Shown: in pieces, positions 16,585-26,815 of the stretch
Numbering within the stretch: position 1 is the first letter of the stretch
Layout of the letters: the number at the start of each line of letters is the position of its first letter
Origin: Nostoc sp. KVJ20
GTDB taxonomy: Bacteria > Cyanobacteriota > Cyanobacteriia > Cyanobacteriales > Nostocaceae
Length of the DNA stretch: 46,227 bases
Direction of reading: 5' to 3'
Assembly: GCF_001712795.1 (NCBI RefSeq)
Contig: NZ_KV757723.1
Span: 1 to 46,227 of the forward strand
Made by a program: the position numbers and the translations under genes
The notes under the pieces: model-generated
Databases searched by the model: none
Told to the model about the DNA's origin: nothing
Seen by the model: only the letters and a program-made list of their open reading frames with translations

Positions 16585-19500
16585 ATGTCAACGTGCCTTT
16601 TGATGATCCCGAACATGACCAAAGATTTATTACCACGAAAAATCAGTGCGCCTGCCCGTATTGGTAATGCCTACGAGTTGCGATTATTTGCACTCTCCTG
16701 CTTGAAGATGCTGTCAGATTCAAGCATAGAACACGTAAGACATGAAGATAGCTCATTTGCTCCTGCTGATGATGTTATTATTGAGTACAGGGATAGAATT
16801 GAGTGTTTCCAAGCAAAGCACGCAATGAATCCACATGCTTTGCTTGAAATTGATTTTCCTGCTGCGGAACTTGTAGATCAATATGCAGATTTACATATTA
16901 GTTTGGCTAAATTAGCCAAAGTTTGGCACTCACTTCAGAACGCTGGAAAGACAATTATTATTCGCATCTTCACCAATCGAGCGGCTGGTGCAGAACTCGC
17001 TTTGTTCTTAGAAGGTGGCCGCTTCAAAGATGAATTTGTTGTAAATACTTGGCAGAAACAGAAAAGGAAACAACTACAGAAAAAAATACAGGAAGAAATC
17101 CAGCTGTCTGATGATGAATTGGTTTCTTTTCTCAGTTCTCTTAGATACGATTTGCGCCAACCTAATGAAGAGGAGTTGGATGAAGTTATCCGCTTCGACT
17201 GGCTACAGAGGCGATTTGGTCTGACTTCTTCTGGAGTATATGGTAGGTTTTTAGCTCATGCTGAACGATGGTATTTGGAAAGAAGATCACGACCAATTTA
17301 CCGAGACGAGATTCTTGAAGCTCTACAAATTGATAACAGCACCCTTCCACAAAGATTTCCTATTGATCTTAAAACGTATGTCGCACGACCAGGTTTTGAA
17401 CAGGAAGTTCTGAAAGTTTTATTTCGTGACGAATCCACTTATACAGCTATTGTAGGTACTCCTGGAAGTGGTAAATCTACATTCATTACACGATTTACTG
17501 ATGAATTGCGACGCAGAGGTCAACCAATTATACGGTACTACGCCTTTGCAAAGGTAAATGATCCTTTTGAGCGTGAGCGTGTCACTGCACAAGCCTTTCT
17601 TAAATCCATGATTGAACAACTTTGTCAGGAGTTTCGCGATCTGATTCCTGAAGAGAGACAGTATGACTATAGTGAATCACGCTTTAATGAGTTACTGACA
17701 TTGCTTGGTAGTCACTTCAAGCTCCGGGGACAGCAACTGCTGATGATTGTTGACGGAATTGATCATGTGGGGCGAGCAGAAATTGAGAAAACGCAAAAAC
17801 TGCTAAATGTTTTACCTGTACGGTTGCCAGCAGGAGTAATTTGTTTAATTGGAACTCAATCTACAGAATATTTACCTTCAGTTATTGAGGAGCAATGCCG
17901 AGAAGCATTAGTTAGTATCCCATTATTTGAGATTCAGCAAACTGGCTATTTTTTGAATCGTTACTTTGATACATCGTCTCGCCCAAGGCAAAATACTATT
18001 GATGTAATTCATAAACGTAGTGAGGGATTACCTCTCTATTTATATTTTATCGCTGAGAGACTTAAGCAGGTTCCGGTTGAAGAATACGACAATCTAGTCG
18101 AGAAGTTGCCCCCTTACGAAGGTGATATTAATTCTTACTACATTGCTCTCTGGAGTGAATTTAGTAGACAGCCTGAGTTGAAAAAACTATGTGGTTTAGC
18201 AGCAAGGTTACATTTTCGTGTGCAAATTTCAGACCTTCTTAGTATGGCTGAGGTCAATGATGCCTTTGAAGGTGAACCTCTCTTCAATCGTATGAAACAC
18301 CTCATGCAAGTTTCTGATGCGGGCTGCCGAGTTTTTCATAATAGTTTTCGCGATTTTATTCGCACAAAATTAACACCTGGGCAGTTGCAACAGTTAGATG
18401 AAAGCATTCTTTTTTCTTACCTTGATAAGCAGCGAAACCAGCTTTTATGGTTCATGTATGCTCATCGTTATGCTGAAGCTGCTAAAGTTTACAGTTATTT
18501 AATGGAAAACTATGGACAAAGTTATATTTCAGACGCTATTCGTCGTGGTCGTCCCCGTGCTGAAATTATTGAAGCTTTGCAAGCTACTGCTCGTGCTGCT
18601 ATTAGTGAACGTAACTTAGTAGTAACTGCTCGTACTGCTGCTCTCCTATCACATACTCAGGAAAGACTTGAACATTATCTAGATCGGTCACAATTATGGC
18701 GAACTTTACTTTCAATGGGGGAGATTAACGATGCGTTAGCTGCATTTGCACAAGAGCGTGAGGTTTATGATCTTTCAACTGAGACAGCCCGAATCATTGT
18801 GCATCTTGCTGAACGGGGTGAATATGAATTTGGTCGTGTGCTTGCACAAGATTTTCTAGAAAAACTACCTAGACAGATTGAAAGAGGAGATTATACTGTT
18901 GCTGTTGGTGAGCTAATTTCAATTTATGTTCCCCATGCTGCTGTAACACTCGCCCAGTGGATTGGGGAAGAACCTGAACCGGATACCAGCTTGCCTTATG
19001 GTCGTGTAGATTTAGGCACTGCTTTTTTACCGAAAGCACTCAAAAATCTCTACACTTTTAAGCGTTGGGATGTTCTACGCACATTAAGAAAGCTTCTTCC
19101 ACTACAACCAGGATGGGAAGCGCGTATGGATAGGTGGTTGCTCGAAACCATTAAATTAGAGACAGAGTTCAGACCGGATACAGTTGCCTATCATATTCGT
19201 AAAGCTGTCCGTCATATTCAAAAACAGGACGAACGTATACTATTGGCTGGTCATGTGGCACAGTATGATCTTGGTGCGGATACTGTAGAGGAACTTCTTG
19301 AAAGCATCATTCTACATCCTCAACTTGAGCGAGAGAGTAGTTTTTCACTAAAATCCCAAGAATTTGAAGTATTTCGAGCCTACGTAGCAGGGCTTGAATA
19401 TCTAGGTCGATACAACGAGTTACAAGTTTTAGACAATTTTCTCAGAACTAGCGACTCTTCAATTGCTGCTTATTATCGAGTTTGCTATGCAGTTTCTACA

Positions 19501-22500
19501 AGCAAGAACCAGCCAGAAAACATCCTTTCTGCGTTAACTTATTTTGCTGAACATGAGCGTCGCCAGGGAGAGCGTATATTCGAGATTCAAGATGTGATTA
19601 AAGGAGATTTACCTTCATTCCTTAAAGAATTAGTCAATCGATATTTAATCGGCAGAGGTGAAATCAATCTTCTACTTCAGCGTTTCCTCTATGCTTTTGA
19701 AGGGAAAACTTTCTGTATTCCCAAAATCTTAGGCTTGCAAGTACTGTCAGCTTTCTCCGAGGTGCGAGGATATTTACAAAGTCTGCTAATAGAAATTCAT
19801 AATCATGTCTTTAATACTGAATTCATAACTGAACATCGAACAAAAGAGCTACTTTCGCTCGCAGAACTTGCCTGTCAGTGTGGTCACTTCAACCTTGGTC
19901 GTTCTTGGCTGCAAGAAGCAGTTCTGGCACTGAGGGGGTACGGTTATCGAAAAGATTCTACAGTGGGTCTATTAATCGAAGCTTTGGAAGAAGTGAACAG
20001 TTTACAGCCAGAACTGCTTCAACAACGTGTTGCAGATATCGCTGAATGGAATCTCTTAATGCCAAAAGTTACAGAAGATGGCAAAGGAATAAGATGGTTC
20101 CCGATAAATCTTTATAATACAGTTCTACGTTTCAATTCTGAAATTGCTAGAGAATTGTTATTGACATACTACAACCATGTAGATGAATGGAAATTTTCAG
20201 ATGTTCTAGCAAGTTTTCTCCGTTCCTATGATGGCAGTAATCTCGTACTAGCCTATACTTTATCCGAGCTGATTCATGAGGATGGATCTGGCGATGATAG
20301 CTATAAAGACGAATTTTATGCAAGATTTCACCTCTTGCAAGCCGCAGTGGAGCAAGGCAATCAAAATATAGTTCATTGGATAGCAAAGCGTATTAGACAA
20401 TTCCTTCTTACAGAAATTCCACCTACAGAACGTCTTTTTTTTGTTGAAAGTTTCAATAAATATGCTTTAGAAACTAACCTGCTTACAATACAAACCTGCT
20501 CAACTTATCCAAAAACTGATAAAAACACATCTAATGCAGATTTTGAAATACCTGCCTGTGTAGAATTGGACGGAGAGGAAATTCCAATTTACACGTTAGC
20601 TAAGAAACTATCAGCATCTTTTGAAACTTTTTCTCAAGGTATTGAGCAGCTTTTTGAAAAATATAGTGCTTACCGTTTTAGGTCTCTCTTTCAACAGGCG
20701 ATTGAGCAATTAGTTCACCAAGCCAGAGGAATTTCTGACCTGGATCGGCTTGCTAATTATCTACAAAATAATGATGAAATAGCGAAGGAGGGCTATCGTT
20801 TATTAGCAAGAGGATACTTAAACTTTGGTCGTCCTGATAGAGCTGCTCAATACTATAAAGAAGCCTTCATGATTAAAAACAAGTTTGAGTTATGGAATCC
20901 CCAGATGGATGAATTTAAGCAACTTGCGGAAATTAATCCGGCTCAAGCATTTAACACATTATTTGAGTTCATTGAGCGTCATCTTAGAGACTATTCTTGG
21001 GGTGGAGAAACCACTTTCTTATTATTTCTGAAGGGAGCTTTAGCCCTTGGAGAAAACTATCGTCATAGTGCGATTGATATCTATAACGCTTTTCATGAAT
21101 TCATTCAAAATCAATTTGATCACCTTCCAACAATTTCTCCCAGTCCTTATGAATGGTTGCGGGAACCAAATTATCAAATCAGCAGTTTTGAAGAGATTGC
21201 ACAAAGACTTATTGAACACGCATGGTCAGCACCATTGCTTCATTGCCGTCAACATTTTGTTCATCTGTTAAAAGATTTTGCTCTATTTGAGCCTACTTTA
21301 GCTATCACCTGGCTGATTAGTTTGCTCCAACATGAAGATTATACATTGAATACACAATCAGCTTTAGTCATTGCGTCTATAGCATTGGATAGACCAGATA
21401 TGCTGATTGATCATGTTAATACGTTAATAGCTGCCCTAGATACACCTCATGCTGAAAGAGTTTACTATCTCAAAAAAACTCTCGAAGCAATTGCTAACCA
21501 TTTTGAAGATAACACAATAATTCTTGAAAAATTGGAGTCTCTACGTCCTCGTATTACAGGTACAGGTCTCGTAATGCTTCCTGACACCTTGAGACCATCT
21601 CCTTATTTCCAAACGCAAACGCTAGCAAGAACAGCAAGGTCAATACGTGAAACGATTAACAAAATTTGTCGAGGTTTAGATTTTGATTTAGACAAGCTGC
21701 ACTGGCAAATTGAGCAAGAAATAGAGGTGATGGGCTATGATCCTGAGATAGCTAAACAAGAGTTTAACGAGCGGGGTCAAGCTTATTGCAGCAATATAAA
21801 TAATGATTGTATACCTTTTGAAACCTATGATGACTATTATGTTTGGCACGCATTTAATCGGGTTATTGAACGAGAGCTTCGAGAGAATGTAGTTAACCCA
21901 TTCGCAGAAATGGCAATCGATGCGCTTATACGTCTCTACGAGCCTTGGTTTCCATTTAATGAAATACATCCAAAACCAAGTGATGTATCCGTGCCTTTTG
22001 TTGACAAAGGTCAAGAACTAACAGCAGAAACTCAAGCTTGGCTAAATTTTGAAGAGGAAGAGGTACGGAAAGAGGAATTTCTAGAAGATTCTTGGATTGC
22101 TGTGGTGGATGAATACTATCAGCAAGCTGGCCGAATAGTTGAAAAGCGACTTTCCACATCTTTTCTTGCCTCACATACGCTTGCTGATACGATTCTTAGG
22201 GGGGATTGGACAGTAGAATCAGGCGAGGCAATTCTACAACTCGCTCCAGAACCACCGTACTATTCACTGACAATTAACGAAGCACGCTCTTGTCTTGAGC
22301 AAAGTCGAACTCGTATCAGCCATGATCCATTTGAAACGCTCCCGTTAGTTTCTATTCATTGGGGACATTGGTGGCATTTCACAAGATCCATGCTTGCAAG
22401 TATCACGGGTGAGTGGATTCGACGATACGAGTTGTTATGGGATAACTCCAATAACTTAAATCTCGTATTCAAGGGAAATTATGCTCAAAAACTAATTTAT

Positions 22501-22737
22501 TGGTGCGATGGTTTTGAAGTTGGTTATAGCAGAAGAAAACAGGTTGGACATGGAAATCGTCTTCTTTTATCCAAGGATTTTCTTGAAATGCTGATGCGGG
22601 AGTATAACCTGTGCCTTATTGTTACGCGCTGGTCGAGGCGTTCTGCTTATGGATCATCTATAACCAATGAAAATGAGATTGAGTTTACTAGAGAGCAGGA
22701 ATCTATAATTGTATATAGATGTAATATTAATATTTAG
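16585..22737 (+). CDS. Large STAND NTPase with Cap4-like nuclease domain (Avs-like)
   Basis: A 2050-aa protein. Residues 20-240 look like a Cap4/DUF4297-type PD-(D/E)xK nuclease, with E31, D62/D63 and FQAK (Q76-K78). A P-loop ATPase of the STAND type follows: GTPGSGKST at 291-299 and LLMIVDGID with D390. The remaining 1500 residues are helical-repeat-like, with a TPR-like unit near 1405-1430 (GYLNFGRPDRAAQYYKEAF). Avs antiphage proteins share this order of nuclease, STAND ATPase and TPR-like sensor that recognises a phage protein. I therefore expect DNA cleavage once a viral ligand is bound. Starts at 16585 and 16615 are both possible; neither has a clear ribosome site. It stands alone after the ParM operon. 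Confidence 0.8.
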   Translation: MSTCLLMIPNMTKDLLPRKISAPARIGNAYELRLFALSCLKMLSDSSIEHVRHEDSSFAPADDVIIEYRDRIECFQAKHAMNPHALLEIDFPAAELVDQYADLHISLAKLAKVWHSLQNAGKTIIIRIFTNRAAGAELALFLEGGRFKDEFVVNTWQKQKRKQLQKKIQEEIQLSDDELVSFLSSLRYDLRQPNEEELDEVIRFDWLQRRFGLTSSGVYGRFLAHAERWYLERRSRPIYRDEILEALQIDNSTLPQRFPIDLKTYVARPGFEQEVLKVLFRDESTYTAIVGTPGSGKSTFITRFTDELRRRGQPIIRYYAFAKVNDPFERERVTAQAFLKSMIEQLCQEFRDLIPEERQYDYSESRFNELLTLLGSHFKLRGQQLLMIVDGIDHVGRAEIEKTQKLLNVLPVRLPAGVICLIGTQSTEYLPSVIEEQCREALVSIPLFEIQQTGYFLNRYFDTSSRPRQNTIDVIHKRSEGLPLYLYFIAERLKQVPVEEYDNLVEKLPPYEGDINSYYIALWSEFSRQPELKKLCGLAARLHFRVQISDLLSMAEVNDAFEGEPLFNRMKHLMQVSDAGCRVFHNSFRDFIRTKLTPGQLQQLDESILFSYLDKQRNQLLWFMYAHRYAEAAKVYSYLMENYGQSYISDAIRRGRPRAEIIEALQATARAAISERNLVVTARTAALLSHTQERLEHYLDRSQLWRTLLSMGEINDALAAFAQEREVYDLSTETARIIVHLAERGEYEFGRVLAQDFLEKLPRQIERGDYTVAVGELISIYVPHAAVTLAQWIGEEPEPDTSLPYGRVDLGTAFLPKALKNLYTFKRWDVLRTLRKLLPLQPGWEARMDRWLLETIKLETEFRPDTVAYHIRKAVRHIQKQDERILLAGHVAQYDLGADTVEELLESIILHPQLERESSFSLKSQEFEVFRAYVAGLEYLGRYNELQVLDNFLRTSDSSIAAYYRVCYAVSTSKNQPENILSALTYFAEHERRQGERIFEIQDVIKGDLPSFLKELVNRYLIGRGEINLLLQRFLYAFEGKTFCIPKILGLQVLSAFSEVRGYLQSLLIEIHNHVFNTEFITEHRTKELLSLAELACQCGHFNLGRSWLQEAVLALRGYGYRKDSTVGLLIEALEEVNSLQPELLQQRVADIAEWNLLMPKVTEDGKGIRWFPINLYNTVLRFNSEIARELLLTYYNHVDEWKFSDVLASFLRSYDGSNLVLAYTLSELIHEDGSGDDSYKDEFYARFHLLQAAVEQGNQNIVHWIAKRIRQFLLTEIPPTERLFFVESFNKYALETNLLTIQTCSTYPKTDKNTSNADFEIPACVELDGEEIPIYTLAKKLSASFETFSQGIEQLFEKYSAYRFRSLFQQAIEQLVHQARGISDLDRLANYLQNNDEIAKEGYRLLARGYLNFGRPDRAAQYYKEAFMIKNKFELWNPQMDEFKQLAEINPAQAFNTLFEFIERHLRDYSWGGETTFLLFLKGALALGENYRHSAIDIYNAFHEFIQNQFDHLPTISPSPYEWLREPNYQISSFEEIAQRLIEHAWSAPLLHCRQHFVHLLKDFALFEPTLAITWLISLLQHEDYTLNTQSALVIASIALDRPDMLIDHVNTLIAALDTPHAERVYYLKKTLEAIANHFEDNTIILEKLESLRPRITGTGLVMLPDTLRPSPYFQTQTLARTARSIRETINKICRGLDFDLDKLHWQIEQEIEVMGYDPEIAKQEFNERGQAYCSNINNDCIPFETYDDYYVWHAFNRVIERELRENVVNPFAEMAIDALIRLYEPWFPFNEIHPKPSDVSVPFVDKGQELTAETQAWLNFEEEEVRKEEFLEDSWIAVVDEYYQQAGRIVEKRLSTSFLASHTLADTILRGDWTVESGEAILQLAPEPPYYSLTINEARSCLEQSRTRISHDPFETLPLVSIHWGHWWHFTRSMLASITGEWIRRYELLWDNSNNLNLVFKGNYAQKLIYWCDGFEVGYSRRKQVGHGNRLLLSKDFLEMLMREYNLCLIVTRWSRRSAYGSSITNENEIEFTREQESIIVYRCNINI

Positions 22738-22778
22738 TAATTGTAATACTTTTTTATGCTATTAGGTATACGATAAAG

Positions 22779-24500
22779 CTACTCATGAGTTGTTCCATCC
22801 GGCATGATCGCACCAGTGAGCTTTGCATTTTCCAAGGTAGCTCCACTTAAGTTTGCATCTTTTAGATTGGCTTTTTCTAGCTTTGCATGATTCAAGTTTG
22901 CCCCTCGCAAGTCTGCTCCAATTAGGTTAGCAGCAGTCAGGTTAAGTGCATGTAGATGTGCGCCACAGAGATTTGCTTTACTCAAATTTGCTCCACTCAG
23001 GTTGCCGTAAATGCTGACACCAACTAAATTTACACCACTGAGATTAGCACCGCTAAGATTTGTGGAACCATTAAATTTTGAGTTTTTCAGATTTGCACCA
23101 CCCAATTCCGCAGCAGTTAAATTAGTGGATTGTAAGTCTGCTTGTATCAGGTTGGCTGTATTGAGGTTGGCAGCAGTTAAGTTAGCACCAGTTAGCTTTG
23201 TCTCACTCAATTTTGCTCCACTCATATCCGTTTGAATTAGTTTTGTATTGCAAAGATTTGCCCTAGTTAGATTCGCACCACTTAAGTTAGCTTCACTTAA
23301 ATCCGCACTTTCCAGGTTTGCTGAGTTGATGTTTGCCCATTTTAAGTTTGCTCCAGTTAAGTTAACTTGTTTTAAATCAGCACCAGCTAAATTAGCATTT
23401 GTCAATGATGAACCTGGAGCTATCAAATAGGCATTTTTTTCAGAAACAAAATCTTTAGGAAAGACAGTATTTTCATTGTAAATCGCTTGTTCTAGATTAG
23501 CTCCAGTTAGGTTTGCACCTTCAAGGTTAGCTTCCAAAAGATTAGCATTACTCAAATTAGCATTACTCAAGTCAGAACCATTTAGCTTTGCTTTTCTCAA
23601 GTTAGCTCCACTTAAGTTGGCTCCACTTAAGTTGGCTCCGCTTAGATTGATATCATAAATATAAGCTCCACTGAGATTAGCTTTTTTTAGGGTTGCTTTT
23701 TCTAGGTTTACAGAATTAAGTTTTATTTTCTGAAGGTTAGCACCATCTAAGTTGGTTTCATTCAACTTTGTACTAGATAAATTTACCTCACTAAGATTTG
23801 ATTCAGCTAGATTTGCTTTACTAAAATTCAGGCTGCTGAAATTTTTCCCATTCAAATTTATTCTCCTCAGATTCCTCTCACTAAAATCACGTTCTCTAGC
23901 ATCATATAACCTGAAGAATTCTTCAGAGTTAATAGGTATTTCCTGGACTGACTCCTCGGCTGCATAAATTCTATTGGCTAGCCACATCATTCTCTCAATC
24001 TTGAAGTCTTGCTCGTTAAAAGCTCTGCTATTTTGAGCCTGTTCTTCAGCTATATTAATTAGATTATCTTGCTCTGTTTCGGTAAGGCTAGCATTTTCGA
24101 TAATAGTAGCTGTCTCTGTCAATACTGGTGTTTCTTTTTGCTGCTCAACCCTTTCAAAAAACTTTTTTACTATTTCGTCATCATCAATATTTGCTTTCTC
24201 AGTAGTTGTTCCCGTAACATCGTTATTATTTAAATTATCCAAACTGTTGATCAAACTAGGTGTAGGCGAATGATTGAAGTGCTGTTGCAATTCAGCAACT
24301 TGTGCAGTTAACTGCAAGATCGCCTCTTCCATACATTGAATCTGCTGTAACTCAGGTCTGTCTTGGAACTCCTGTTTCAAAGCATCAAAATAGTTTTTTA
24401 GCCAGACAATATTTTTCCTTCGCAGATTTTGCTCCGCTTCCAACTGTTCTATCCGTGCAGCTAAAGATGCTAAATCCATTTCTGAGCTAGAGATATTCAT
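22779..24500 (-). CDS. Pentapeptide-repeat protein with N-terminal coiled coil
   Basis: About 573 residues. The first 80 form a coiled coil (LAARIEQLEAEQNLRRKNI), then a disordered linker to about 200, then two long blocks of A(N/D)LSGAN-type pentapeptides separated by a short non-repeat insertion (about 340-360, VFPKDFVSEKNAYLIAPGSS). The repeats should form a right-handed square beta helix. Some such proteins protect DNA gyrase, but most cyanobacterial ones have no known target. The gene converges with the STAND gene. The frame can begin at TTG 24515; I use the ATG at 24500. No membrane segment or enzyme domain is seen. Confidence 0.85.
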   Translation of the reverse strand: MNISSSEMDLASLAARIEQLEAEQNLRRKNIVWLKNYFDALKQEFQDRPELQQIQCMEEAILQLTAQVAELQQHFNHSPTPSLINSLDNLNNNDVTGTTTEKANIDDDEIVKKFFERVEQQKETPVLTETATIIENASLTETEQDNLINIAEEQAQNSRAFNEQDFKIERMMWLANRIYAAEESVQEIPINSEEFFRLYDARERDFSERNLRRINLNGKNFSSLNFSKANLAESNLSEVNLSSTKLNETNLDGANLQKIKLNSVNLEKATLKKANLSGAYIYDINLSGANLSGANLSGANLRKAKLNGSDLSNANLSNANLLEANLEGANLTGANLEQAIYNENTVFPKDFVSEKNAYLIAPGSSLTNANLAGADLKQVNLTGANLKWANINSANLESADLSEANLSGANLTRANLCNTKLIQTDMSGAKLSETKLTGANLTAANLNTANLIQADLQSTNLTAAELGGANLKNSKFNGSTNLSGANLSGVNLVGVSIYGNLSGANLSKANLCGAHLHALNLTAANLIGADLRGANLNHAKLEKANLKDANLSGATLENAKLTGAIMPDGTTHE

Positions 24501-24531
24501 CAAATTTATCGTCAACAGTTGTGTAATCGAT

Positions 24532-24560
24532 ACTACTGAGTTAACACTCAGTAGTTTTTG
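24532..24560. terminator. Hairpin ACTACTGAGT/ACTCAGTAGT with T run
   Basis: Perfect 10-bp arms (24532-24541, 24546-24555) with a 4-nt loop are followed by TTTT on the plus strand. No complete plus-strand gene ends just upstream, and the hairpin lies in the leader of the pentapeptide gene on the other strand. It may be a regulatory hairpin rather than a terminator. Confidence 0.45.
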
Positions 24561-24561
24561 T

Positions 24562-24738
24562 GCAACCCTACATATAAATATTGCCCGGAATCAAGCCCAA
24601 AGTAGCAGTCAATGCTCACTACCGCAAAACTTTGACCCCACTGGAATACAAGCTGCTATTGCTTATGACTATCGACATTCCGGTGAATTTCCTTTTGATA
24701 GCAATATTGATATCAAAAATTTGAATTCCTACCTCTGA
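24562..24738 (+). pseudogene. Coding-like remnant ending in TGA
   Basis: This frame reads smoothly as protein (NFDPTGIQAAIAYDYRHSGE) to a TGA at 24736-24738 but has no start codon or upstream gene. Composition suggests the 3' part of a broken gene of unknown family. The rest of the gap to 25057 holds two small inverted repeats and no gene. Confidence 0.3.
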
Positions 24739-24889
24739 TCAACACGCGTTCTTACACCCTAACCCCGAAAGATGGATGATGGTGTTCGCGCTTTGTTAAC
24801 TCTCTGTTCATTTACCGTCAAATCACGTACAGAGATCGTCCGTGCTTACACTTGAAAGTCATTTAATTTCTCTTCATCGCCCTCTGAAC

Positions 24890-24909
24890 ATTGTCAATCA
24901 ACTGACAAT
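24890..24909. repeat. ATTGTCA-N6-TGACAAT inverted repeat near the recombinase
   Basis: Perfect 7-bp arms separated by 6 bp, about 150 bp before the tyrosine recombinase gene. A second short inverted repeat (GTGCGA 24948-24953 / TCGCAC 24966-24971) follows. Arm-spacer-arm geometry resembles a small Xer-type core site, but the arms are shorter than usual. Confidence 0.35.
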
Positions 24910-25057
24910 AACTCCCTAACCCCCTTCTCCAGCTGCTTTGACAAATAGTGCGACAATAGGATTTTTCGCACCACTTAGAGTAATAAACACCCTCTTAACA
25001 ACTAAGATGTTGAAATAGCGTTAAACTGACGCTGCCCAATCAGCTGCTGACTAACCA

Positions 25058-26050
25058 ATGACACCGATCCACCCCGAAAATCTTAGTGTTCTAGAAAACT
25101 CACTCTCCTTGGCGATCGGTGAGGATTTTTCTCTAGAAAATGACCCCGATGTTATCCAGCAGTTGATTGGCGATAAACGATCGCTCAACACCAAGCGCGA
25201 GTACCAAAAAGACCTGAAAGATTTTTTTCTGTTCGTTGTTAAGAAAGAACCCAGCCGGGACTTAGTTCTAGAGTTTCTTCACCTGGAACAGCGTCACGCC
25301 GTCGCTGTGGTTCTCAAGTACAAGGCGCACCTGATTAAGAAAAAACTGGCTGAAGCTACGGTGAATCGTCGCTTGAGTGCTATCAAGTCAATGGTTGAGA
25401 TGGGGCGACGGCTGGGTGTGTGCAATTTCTCTTTAGATGATGTCAAAGGTGAAAAGGTCGAAACCTACCGTGACACAATGGGCATTCCAGCCGAGGACTA
25501 TGCCCTAGTCATAGCCTTAGTTGACAACAACACCCTTAAGGGCAAGCGTGATTATGCCATTATGCGGTTACTTTGGGATAATGGCTTGCGTCGTCAGGAG
25601 ATAGTCAATTTGAATGTGCTTGACTTTAACGCCAAAGAGAAAACTCTTGAAATTTTGGGTAAAGGTAAGGGTAGCCAGAAGGAAGTTATTGACCTATCGG
25701 AAAGAACCACCGACGCAATCTCCGGTTGGATCAAAGCCAGTAAGAAGAAACGTAGTAATGAAGCGCTTTTCACTGTGCTGGCTTACCACAAGAATGGAGC
25801 GAGATTAACCGGGGAGGCAATCAGGCGACTGGTGGATGGGCTATGCAAGCAAGCCGGAATTACTAAGAAGATGTCACCACATCGTGTCCGCCACAGTGCG
25901 ATTACTACAGTATTGGATCTGAACAATGGCAACTACCGTGCTACTCAGCGATTCAGCAGACACGCTCAAGTGCAAACTGTTTTGAAGTACGACGATAACC
26001 GCCAGCGTTTACAAAAGCAGATGAGCGACTCAATATCAGAATTGATTTAA
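25058..26050 (+). CDS. Tyrosine recombinase/integrase
   Basis: A 330-aa site-specific recombinase. The N-terminal SAM-like core-binding domain occupies about 35-120 and the catalytic domain 140-325. The catalytic set is complete: R178 (GLRRQEI), a Lys in the beta-hairpin near 203 (GKGKGSQKEV), H275 and R278 (SPHRVRHS), H302 (FSRHAQVQT) and the nucleophile Y311. XerC/D-like enzymes of this size resolve plasmid dimers or move small elements. It sits at the border between the STAND/pentapeptide region and the accessory island. A candidate core site lies upstream. The next gene is a small winged-helix protein that might act as an excisionase. Confidence 0.85.
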   Translation: MTPIHPENLSVLENSLSLAIGEDFSLENDPDVIQQLIGDKRSLNTKREYQKDLKDFFLFVVKKEPSRDLVLEFLHLEQRHAVAVVLKYKAHLIKKKLAEATVNRRLSAIKSMVEMGRRLGVCNFSLDDVKGEKVETYRDTMGIPAEDYALVIALVDNNTLKGKRDYAIMRLLWDNGLRRQEIVNLNVLDFNAKEKTLEILGKGKGSQKEVIDLSERTTDAISGWIKASKKKRSNEALFTVLAYHKNGARLTGEAIRRLVDGLCKQAGITKKMSPHRVRHSAITTVLDLNNGNYRATQRFSRHAQVQTVLKYDDNRQRLQKQMSDSISELI

Positions 26051-26150
26051 AACCTTTCGCCGGATAAAAGTAAGTTCGAGATGTTTTAATACATTTAGTA
26101 CCTGTTGGAATGGGAGCATCTCGTTCAATGTTCTTTAAACTAAGTCAAAT

Positions 26151-26489
26151 ATGAATCATGAAGAAGACAATTCCCCTTGGGGGCAAAAGGGAGCTACTCT
26201 GAGCGATAAAACAGCCCAAAAAGAATTTAACCTTGATCTAGCAGAAATTCTTGAGGCTATCAAATCAGGAAAATTGCAATATCGGCACAATACTTTATAT
26301 GGAAATCCCTGCTTCAAACTCTTAAGGAATGAGGTAGAAGATTTTATCATTGAAAAATATGGGTCGGATTATTTAAAAACTCAAAAGTGCAAAGCTGAAT
26401 TATCAAAAATCAATACAGAAATCCGAAGTTTGAACCGAAAAATATCTGAATTAGAAAAAAGAAAAGAAGAACTTTTAGCAACCGACTAA
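26151..26489 (+). CDS. Winged-helix/excisionase-like protein with coiled-coil tail
   Basis: A 112-aa protein. Residues 15-70 (TLSDKTAQKEFNLDLAEILE, then GNPCFKLLRNEVEDFI) fit a MerR/excisionase-type winged helix-turn-helix. Residues 78-110 are a charged coiled coil (IRSLNRKISELEKRKEELL). It lies 100 bp after the tyrosine recombinase on the same strand, so a recombination-directionality or local regulatory role is possible. The start lacks an obvious ribosome site. Confidence 0.6.
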   Translation: MNHEEDNSPWGQKGATLSDKTAQKEFNLDLAEILEAIKSGKLQYRHNTLYGNPCFKLLRNEVEDFIIEKYGSDYLKTQKCKAELSKINTEIRSLNRKISELEKRKEELLATD

Positions 26490-26493
26490 AACT

Positions 26494-26646
26494 GATGAAA
26501 ACTTGGTTTTATCCTGCAAAATTCTGATTCGTCCAATATCATTTTTGGGCAAGTTAGTAAATCAATCAAGCGTAGTCTGCAATATTTATTTACACGTATC
26601 TCAATTTACACATATCTCGGCGATCAGCCGTAACAGGGTGATCGCC
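26494..26646 (+). repeat. Diverged repeat copy A with terminal hairpin
   Basis: From 26494 to about 26628 this matches 35041-35173 in the same orientation (shared blocks GATGAAA-CTTGGTTTTA, TTTGGGCAAGTTAGTAAAT, AATATTTATTTACA, TATCTCGGCG). A perfect hairpin follows (GGCGATCA 26619-26626 / TGATCGCC 26639-26646). The repeat lies in a 326-bp gap without a gene. It is probably a decayed mobile-element end or a MITE-like sequence. The rest of the gap, to 26815, is AT-rich. Confidence 0.55.
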
Positions 26647-26815
26647 TCGTCTATGAGTCGTGTTATGGTTATTAGTCGTGATTGTACTGACGACAGTACT
26701 AAAAATTATATATATTATACGGGGAGTTATTAAATAGCTCTGTTTTAAAAAAACAATTTTTGAAGCAGAATTAATTATCTTTTCTCATAATTAAATTGAG
26801 AAGGTCAAAGTATTT

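Noticed and set aside
23011..24490. Several plus-strand frames opposite the pentapeptide gene
   Set aside because: Repetitive antisense shadows of the pentapeptide codons.
22779..24500. Pentapeptide repeats as a CRISPR-like or tandem DNA array
   Set aside because: The 15-bp periodicity is protein-coding (A(N/D)LSX) and too variable for a CRISPR; no direct-repeat/spacer structure anywhere in the window.
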